From positions 20,529,501-20,593,500 of the forward strand of contig WPIO01000001.1 in the NCBI GenBank assembly GCA_009760855.2: a stretch of 64,000 nt of DNA, given 5' to 3'. This DNA is from Cristatella mucedo (taxonomy: Eukaryota; Bryozoa; Phylactolaemata; Cristatellidae). Both the position numbers and the translations under genes were made by a program. The notes under the pieces were generated by a model. The model was not told the origin of the DNA. It did no database searches and was given only the letters and a program-made list of their open reading frames with translations. The stretch's first letter is position 1, and the number at the start of each line of letters is the position of its first letter. Below, in pieces: positions 61,201 to 64,000 of this stretch.

Positions 61201-64000
61201 ACACTTGCATCAATAGTAAGTCGGAATGCCCCTGTGATTTAATAATTCTCATGATGGCCAGTGCATTTACTAGATCAGTTTTCGGCAAGGATTAGGAGTG
61301 ATGCAGACCATCGGCTTCTGAAACCAGACAAAAAACTGACCGGGAGACACAGAGAAACAGTTCTAGGCTCCTAATGAACACTCCAGCCTGTTCCACAGAT
61401 GCTTAAAAAAGTTGAGATCATGGAATTGACTCGGTTAACAAAGTAGTTGGACAACCGAATCTGCAAAGAATTGCTCAGGTACCACTGTGGTGTGCTTTAA
61501 GTAATTATCTGTTTACCAAATCTAGTCCTCCCCCGACAGCAAGCAATGAATGGTACAGGACCACAAAACCTTTTGGACGATATCTACGAACATTCCCTAT
61601 ACGAAATAATAGTAAATACTTCCTTAAAATAGTACATACAGACAATGCGATAATGCATCGAGGCTAACTTCCAGCTTCAGCAGCATCACCGACTTGCCTC
61701 ACCTCTATGTAGAAATCTCCGGTATATATTCCACAATGAGTGTAAACAAGCAGAGACTACAACAGAGTTTTGCATAGCACACAGAGGTGGCAATAATCAT
61801 CATGCATGCAGATTAGCATATGACGACAGTGTTCAAAAGCACAGATGCTTGTAGTTCAGTAACTGGTATCACATTATGCACTTACCTTGTTTTGAATGTC
61901 GTTAATACGATCGGTAAAAGCCTGTGCAGGTTCTTTTACCCCACGCACAGATATATTGTATGCAGTGAATGCATACTGGTCTGCTGGCAGAAATTCGATG
62001 CTAATGCATGTACTGCCATTTTGTTCTTCTCTGTATGTAGCATTAATAGTTACGTTCCACTTCTGGAGGTATTCATCTTCTACAAGGTTTTGTTATCTTA
62101 TTGACTCGCAGCATACCAGTGCTCGGCTACAGACTAGCAGGCTACACTATCAGGTAACACAGCACACTTTGTCAGGCCTCCATGTCTGAACAGTAAAAGC
62201 AGAATTGCATTTCTACTTCAACCCTGCTTCTTACTACATCTTGGTATGCAAGCAATTCATTCGTTATCGGTAACATCAGTACGCCTGAAGTCAATAAAGG
62301 TTTCATTTTCCCTCGGACCTGCCACCACTAGAAACTATAAAGGTTCATTCATCACAGCTTATGCAGTACAAAACTCAACTAAAAGGCAGGCTTTTGATCA
62401 CCTCTAACGGTGGTGCTGATCTCAAAGGAAAGACTCACATCTGAGTAATGCTCGTCAAAATACGAGTTCAGGACTTATAACTTGAAGGTTAGAGATAATA
62501 CTGTTAATTTAACAGCCTCTTTTTGTATAGCAACAGAAGAGTCTTCACGGCTACAACCACCGCTTGCAGTGGAGATAAAAAAATCCGCCATAGGTTTTGA
62601 ACCCAAAACATTGGGACGAGGTCATGAAAAGCAACCGCCTTACCTAGAATGCCATCGCGGCAAGACACTGCCAATACATCAGTTCAAAAGAAAAGTGCTG
62701 ACCACAATTCAACGATAAAGGTTTGAAGAGAACATGATTACACCCTAATTAAACAAAAAACGTCGTCAACTTAGTTTCGTAGAAGCTAAACTGCTCATTG
62801 TAACAAGTAGTGGCATATAAGACTATGCAAGCATTAAGAGATTCAGATCACTATAAATACCACACACAATTGAATTGGAATGTATGCCAATAGCTTGTTT
62901 TTGCTTCACAACTTTACTTCTTTCACATACTGATAGCTGATGTCATCTGTTAGTATTCCAATGGTTCTACCACCATTCGAATTCATGATGAGCCCTATAC
63001 AATCAAACAAGACCTATCTCTTTGGAGAGATGCTGGGGTTTCCTTCTGGACCTGTTGGGCTGGAACCCCAGAAAAATAATAGAATCGGCGGTTTGGGACA
63101 TTTTCTGTAGTTCCTGGATCCACGCCCATAGTCTGTAGTTTCTGTAGTTCCTGGATCCACGTCCATATAAATGTGCACATGGACACACACACAGACACAC
63201 ACACACACACACACAGACACACACACAAACACACACACAAACACACACACACACACACACACAAACACATGAAAATGCACAGACACGTGTATGAGTTTTC
63301 TTGCCTGTGTGTGTGTGTGTGTGTGTGCTCGCAAGTGTGTGTGTGTGGATGCTCATATCAGCCCAAGTGCATTCGTATTCTAGCCATGTGTTAGCATCTA
63401 GCTATAGCCCAGTCACTGACTTCAGTTGTGCAAGTGAAACACCGACCTCCAGTAAGACAGGCTAGCTGCAACTATTCGCATTATAATACTAGTCATGTTT
63501 AGCAGGTGACCATGCACTTACCAGTAACGTTGATGACCGTCTGAGCTTCGTTCGGACACTGAATACAGCTGGTGTTCTGCAGCCTGCAGGCACAGTTACC
63601 AGCCAGCGATAGCTAGAAATAATGGTGCAGCATTTAGAGAGAGACCTCTTGGTACAACAGGGGGAAGCAAAACGACATCGGTGACATAATCGTCCGACAA
63701 GAGAATGACTGTGCACCGAGGCTAGCAAAGATGCTTGTCCAAATGCTGTCACTGATACACAATGTGCCAAGACAACAGGGCCAGACTTCTGAGACACGTG
63801 CTCTGTGACTTCAGCTGCATCCTAACATCGGCATAGAAAAGAGAAAGAAGGTGCTGAGATGCTGAGACAGAAAAGAGAAGGCTGAGACCTTTAGTGCCTT
63901 GCCGACCTCACAATCACTACTGTGCTAAATGCCCAAGCACTTACGGACCCAGGACGTGGTCTTGAATTCGCAGCGAGAAATTATGTATTGTCTGCTGCAT
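45961..64000 (-). CDS. Interleukin-17-receptor-like SEFIR receptor gene (5' end outside window)
   Basis: Spliced minus-strand gene assembled by eye from GT-AG sites, reading phase and protein character. The proposed order is exons at 63945-64000+, 63753-63814, 63522-63612, 61886-62079, 61703-61756, 53010-53082, 48678-48741, 47640-47765, 47360-47446, 46720-47258 and 45961-46518. The last four join with perfectly matching phases, as do 63522-63612 with 61886-62079. The product has a glycosylated ectodomain, one membrane span, a SEFIR domain and an acidic cytoplasmic tail, which is the layout of IL-17 receptors. Known family role: SEFIR domains pair with the SEFIR of the adaptor CIKS/Act1 to start NF-kB and MAPK signalling; whether this product does so is inference. 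A CIKS-like adaptor is unlikely because there is a membrane span. The signal peptide and first exons are not in the window. Introns of 101 nt to about 8.7 kb carry LINE and SINE remnants. Confidence 0.85.
46720..47258 (-). CDS. SEFIR-domain exon
   Basis: The 539-nt exon runs from a TTTTAATGCAG acceptor to a GTGAGA donor, entering in phase 1 and leaving in phase 0. It begins DIDVFIGGPSPIVLLLYAND, including the split codon. SEFIR hallmarks in order are: the first strand IVLLLYANDHEYH; an amphipathic helix with LAEMLE; VVIDRW in place of the family's second-strand block; W in NDWLSKQL; and the ADKVVIVASEGA strand. The later strand KLVFVKFSYSSDN and a C-terminal helix near HLVEEMSSLVGKL are as in IL-17 receptors. 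SEFIR domains (related to TIR) mediate homotypic binding; they have no known enzymatic site in the IL-17 receptor family. The length fits a complete domain of about 150 residues in one exon. I am confident of the domain, but not of which IL-17R subtype it is closest to. Confidence 0.92.
47360..47446 (-). CDS. Cytosolic juxtamembrane exon
   Basis: The 87-nt exon lies between TTCTGTAG and a GTGAGT donor, phase 1 to phase 1. It encodes NLTSFHCKQNLGPDSTSS, then VLAETRSKKE. With the neighbouring exons it forms the linker from the membrane to the SEFIR domain. It is polar and ends in a basic stretch. A tempting internal acceptor (CACTGTAAG) is rejected because it would break the phase on the upstream side. 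Confidence 0.8.
47640..47765 (-). CDS. Transmembrane exon of SEFIR receptor
   Basis: The 126-nt exon follows a GATTTGTAG acceptor and precedes a GTAAGC donor, phase 1 to phase 1. The 41 full codons start LPVLLAIGESVGVAFG and continue CVFFVAILILGVTWW, a hydrophobic run long enough for one membrane span. CKGWSLSTVN follows, with Trp/Cys/Lys marking the cytosolic border. An alternative acceptor nine bases further in would remove three residues without changing the frame. The position directly upstream of the SEFIR-coding exons fixes this as the single span of the receptor. Confidence 0.85.
47790..47835 (-). mobile_element. SINE1 tail fragment in intron
   Basis: ataactcatttgtctagcat and the following A-rich gap resemble the reversed SINE1/LINE-A tail. 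Very short and uncertain. Confidence 0.35.
47836..48677 (-). other. Intron of the receptor gene; no exon found
   Basis: Expected to hold a small exon linking the candidate exon at 48678 (ends phase 2) to the membrane exon (starts phase 1). Possible donors (for example near 47855) lack a convincing acceptor or frame. Confidence 0.3.
48678..48741 (-). CDS. Candidate membrane-proximal ectodomain exon
   Basis: A 64-nt segment lies between an AATATTCTAG acceptor and a GTAAGT donor. Entering in phase 1 it reads STSYENAFTIPFVCKYIARL; the split codon with the previous candidate becomes Met. It leaves in phase 2, whereas the transmembrane exon at 47765 enters in phase 1. Either a further small exon lies between 47770 and 48670, or this exon is not real. 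I did not find a convincing linking exon. Confidence 0.4.
48960..49800 (+). mobile_element. LINE-A endonuclease remnant in intron
   Basis: The plus strand gives DLFALTKTWLNL, the endonuclease Glu motif with TE changed to TK, at about 49040. A GGGVAIV-like segment (ggtggaggagttgccattgt) lies at 49317. Heavily broken beyond. The minus frame 49163-49423 is its shadow. Confidence 0.6.
49801..50410 (-). mobile_element. LINE-B endonuclease remnant in intron
   Basis: The minus-strand translation matches the LINE-B endonuclease: MPSTVGIYRPPPGCL (50300-50345), FVCDRLLLIARDFKIHV, then LDLVLTEEFCPTDFVVCPLA and FDHCSISFTVPAP (49990-50110), then AGLLDLHSDST (49890). The Asp-His pair is kept as DH. Several frame breaks. 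Confidence 0.75.
50411..50741. other. Intron spacer
   Basis: No exon or repeat recognised. Confidence 0.4.
50742..50911. repeat. (CA)n microsatellite ending in (TA)n
   Basis: About 155 bases of CA repeat with one TACATACATACA interruption, then TA repeat. Long Thr/His and Cys/Val frames on the two strands are artefacts. Confidence 0.98.
50912..51554. other. Intron sequence
   Basis: The plus frame 50972-51439 is unrecognised. Near 51390 tgcctagaaaaagagatgaa followed by gttctctgcagg resembles a decayed LINE-A hairpin. Confidence 0.35.
51555..52020 (-). mobile_element. LINE-B ORF2 C-terminus and 3' end
   Basis: The minus strand carries the LINE-B terminus: the complement of cactcggagcctaagtgg (51660), the YSLLLLR/CYSLL region, the LEFLDCRT / WNSLP-equivalent (51850-51890), and the GLALSYLVELLYHFN-like segment (51980-52020). 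Decayed. Confidence 0.7.
52021..53009. other. Intron sequence; no exon recognised
   Basis: The plus frame 52021-52260 and others have no recognisable content. Confidence 0.35.
53010..53082 (-). CDS. Candidate ectodomain exon
   Basis: The open frame reads VTPIGSCPKYIGTVERKIF and then ITKSS before a GTAAGT donor, leaving in phase 1. The acceptor used here is TTATACAG. An alternative 18 nt further upstream (ending at 53100) would add the residues WTLVIQ in the same frame, which also look coding. An in-frame TGA lies just above that. It starts in phase 0, matching the candidate exon at 61703. The nearly 9-kb upstream intron leaves room for exons I have missed. Confidence 0.5.
53101..54490. other. 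Intron sequence; no exon recognised
   Basis: Frames at 53517-53771 and 53522-53821 lie on opposite strands of the same DNA and are unrecognised. Confidence 0.35.
54491..54526. repeat. (CA)n microsatellite
   Basis: About 36 bases of pure CA repeat. Confidence 0.97.
54965..55062 (+). mobile_element. LINE-A 3' tail with compensated hairpin
   Basis: tgctttgcagccaataaagt, arms AAAGTGCC (54989-54996) and GGCACTTT (55021-55028), then atcaagtgtggtattattat. Same paired substitution as at 27.48 kb. Confidence 0.8.
55096..55202. repeat. (CA)n-(TA)n-(TG)n palindromic microsatellite
   Basis: CA-rich words, then TA repeat, then about 50 bases of TG repeat. The CA and TG parts can pair across the TA centre. 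Confidence 0.9.
55203..56185. other. Intron sequence; no exon recognised
   Basis: The frame 55898-56095 (plus) is unrecognised. AT-rich. Confidence 0.35.
56150..57825 (+). mobile_element. LINE-A copy with nearly complete RT domain
   Basis: RT blocks in order: APFKKAVVKPLLKKSTL (56270-56320), NYHPVSLSTIPI, LASSSLALELNSPTDSALL, LLVLLDLSAAFDTIDHKVLL (56540-56600), QRSVLGLVLF in place of PQGSVLGPVLF (56725), and an intact YADDTQLYLSF (56818-56850). The C-terminal part is at 56995-57384, then degraded to the FKKKLKTHLF-like end (57560). The hairpin and tail are at 57740-57825. At least five frame breaks. It is the only LINE copy in the window whose YADD box is intact, though the product cannot be made as one chain. 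Confidence 0.85.
57826..58179. other. Intron sequence
   Basis: Nothing recognised; the minus frame 57936-58142 has no resemblance to known families. Confidence 0.4.
58180..58520 (-). mobile_element. LINE-A fragment, minus arm of inverted pair
   Basis: Minus-strand ORF2 C-terminus from the LQLVQNSARLICR block (58520) to the SSYAPKAWN-equivalent (58245). Decayed. Confidence 0.7.
58525..59500 (+). mobile_element. LINE-A fragment, plus arm of inverted pair
   Basis: The plus strand resumes the same ORF2 region in the opposite direction: HAAWLVCCEHLDCNI (58550), LLTDHHWLHVRQLVEV, then FLxFACPQSLQLAP near 58810. The UTR and a first decayed hairpin are at 58985-59035. A second hairpin and ATT tail are at 59415-59500, after about 330 bases of unassigned sequence. 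The second tail may be a separate insertion. Confidence 0.65.
59501..60833. other. Intron sequence; no exon accepted
   Basis: A GTAAGT donor at about 60495 (minus) follows a short open stretch, but its acceptor and phase do not fit the gene model (see rejected items). Confidence 0.35.
60834..60990 (+). mobile_element. SINE1 copy
   Basis: gtgctggtttggccaagtgg (box A), ctggctgagatcgtgggctc with box B, decayed hairpin, caaatgaattatttattaat end. It contains a short extra segment between the boxes. Confidence 0.8.
60991..61702. other. Intron sequence
   Basis: Nothing recognised. Confidence 0.4.
61703..61756 (-). CDS. Small candidate ectodomain exon
   Basis: A 54-nt open segment sits between a CTGTTGTAG acceptor and a GTGAGG donor. 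Read in phase 0 it gives SLLVYTHCGIYTGDFYIE, 18 codons with no stop. Both phases agree with the preceding exon (ends phase 0) and with the next candidate exon (starts phase 0). The segment is short, so chance is possible; the phase agreement and hydrophobic/aromatic alternation are the only support. Confidence 0.45.
61886..62079 (-). CDS. Ectodomain exon, beta-sandwich-like
   Basis: The 194-nt exon is bounded by a CCTTGTAG acceptor and a GTAAGT donor, entering in phase 1 and leaving in phase 0. The 64 codons begin DEYLQKWNVTINATYREE and include FLPADQYAFTAYNISVRG. This resembles a fibronectin type III-like strand pattern of cytokine receptors. There are four sequons (NVT, NAT, NGS, NIS). An in-frame TAA lies two codons upstream of the acceptor, so the exon cannot extend further that way. 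In vertebrate IL-17 receptors the ectodomain is two FnIII-like domains; this would be part of one. Confidence 0.75.
62080..62501. other. Intron sequence
   Basis: Nothing beyond the acceptor of the exon at 62079. Confidence 0.4.
62502..62663 (-). mobile_element. SINE2 copy
   Basis: Minus strand: cttgccgcgatggcattcta head, aaggcggttgctttt, degenerate box B, gtggttgtagccgtgaaga and an aggctgttaaa end. The palindrome between the boxes has decayed. Confidence 0.85.
62664..63103. other. Intron sequence
   Basis: Nothing recognised. Confidence 0.4.
63104..63167. repeat. Short direct repeat, 27-bp unit
   Basis: tctgtagttcctggatccac occurs at 63104 and 63141, each followed by g(c/t)ccata. A partial copy, gtctgtagtt, lies between them. 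Confidence 0.9.
63180..63350. repeat. Inverted (AC)n and (GT)n microsatellites
   Basis: AC-rich repeat at 63183-63265 and GT repeat at 63306-63348, separated by about 40 bases. The two can pair as a long hairpin. Confidence 0.95.
63522..63612 (-). CDS. Ectodomain exon with cysteine-rich motif
   Basis: The 91-nt exon starts after TTATTTCTAG and ends before a strong GTAAGT donor. Its 30 codons read LSLAGNCACRLQNTSC, then IQCPNEAQTVINVT, followed by one extra base (phase 1). It has four cysteines and two N-glycosylation sequons (NTS, NVT), fitting a secreted or extracellular module. Joined to the next exon, the split codon becomes Glu and the frame continues for a further 64 residues without a stop. 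The two neighbouring frames contain stops. Confidence 0.7.
63753..63814 (-). CDS. Tentative ectodomain exon
   Basis: A good acceptor (GATGCAG) precedes 63814. The phase-1 frame reads EVTEHVSQKSGPVVLAHCVS. It needs a phase-0 donor to join the next exon, and the end at 63753 uses a weak GTGACA donor. Other phase-0 GT sites further down in the same open frame are also weak. The acceptor phase agrees with the upstream exon, but the donor is uncertain, so the end coordinate may be wrong or the exon may not exist. Confidence 0.3.
63945..64000 (-). CDS. Putative ectodomain exon cut by window edge
   Basis: A GTAAGT donor follows position 63945. The frame ending in phase 1 is open to the window edge and reads CSRQYIISRCEFKTTSWV, with two cysteines, as expected of a receptor ectodomain. 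The other two frames end in a different phase or meet a stop. Its phase-1 end fits the phase-1 start of the next proposed exon at 63814. The true start is outside the window, so this remains a prediction from one good donor site and cysteine spacing. Confidence 0.45.

Noticed and set aside
63003-63394. Long Cys/Val and Thr/His frames near the window end
   Set aside because: Products of the AC/GT microsatellites; the real exon (63522-63612) lies outside them.

Overview
This window is metazoan nuclear DNA, almost certainly from an invertebrate. It has one spliced gene with consensus GT-AG introns. It also carries many copies of non-LTR retrotransposons whose reverse-transcriptase C-termini look like the L2/CR1 group, at least two tRNA-derived SINE families, long dinucleotide microsatellites, and no compact operon-like coding. 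The species cannot be named from the sequence. The mix (SEFIR receptor, L2/CR1-like LINEs, tRNA-SINEs) would fit a mollusc, another lophotrochozoan or a basal deuterostome.

The gene lies on the minus strand from about 64000 down to 45961 and continues upstream beyond the window. Five 3' exons are strongly supported by chained splice sites and matching phases. They encode a transmembrane segment (exon 47640-47765), a juxtamembrane exon, a 539-nt exon with a SEFIR domain (46720-47258), and a 185-residue cytoplasmic tail ending at the stop at 45961. Upstream, two exons (61886-62079 and 63522-63612) encode a cysteine-bearing, N-glycosylation-rich ectodomain. Five further ectodomain exons are proposed with lower confidence. 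The product is an interleukin-17-receptor-like protein: a single-pass receptor with a cytosolic SEFIR domain. Its introns are filled with transposon debris.

The rest is transposon-dominated. LINE-A (3' tail with a hairpin and ATT repeats) occurs at 0-0.85, 4.0-5.1, 9.9-10.9, 13.7-15.9, 16.9-18.4, 22.1-23.7, 37.9-38.6, 39.1-39.9, 43.4-44.3, 49.0-49.8, 56.2-57.8 and 58.2-59.5 kb. LINE-B (3' tail with ACATT repeats) occurs at 2.6, 28.4-28.8, 35.8-38.9, 39.9-44.3 (nearly complete but broken), 49.8-50.4 and 51.5-52.0 kb. A third LINE (LINE-C) is at 19.6-20.0 kb. SINE1 (6.3, 13.1, 20.9, 28.2, 36.1, 45.1, 60.8 kb) shares its 3' hairpin with LINE-A and LINE-C. SINE2 (20.7, 23.0, 39.4, 62.5 kb) has a different body.

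Other regions: a GC- and CpG-rich block is present twice, at 10.9-13.3 and 19.8-22.4 kb, each copy broken by different insertions. A separate CpG-rich block is at 25.1-25.96 kb. A pogo/Tigger-like inverted-repeat element sits at 8.18-8.83 kb between inverted GGGGGAAA-type repeats. I recognise no coding gene in 0-45 kb apart from transposon remnants; unassigned stretches are listed.
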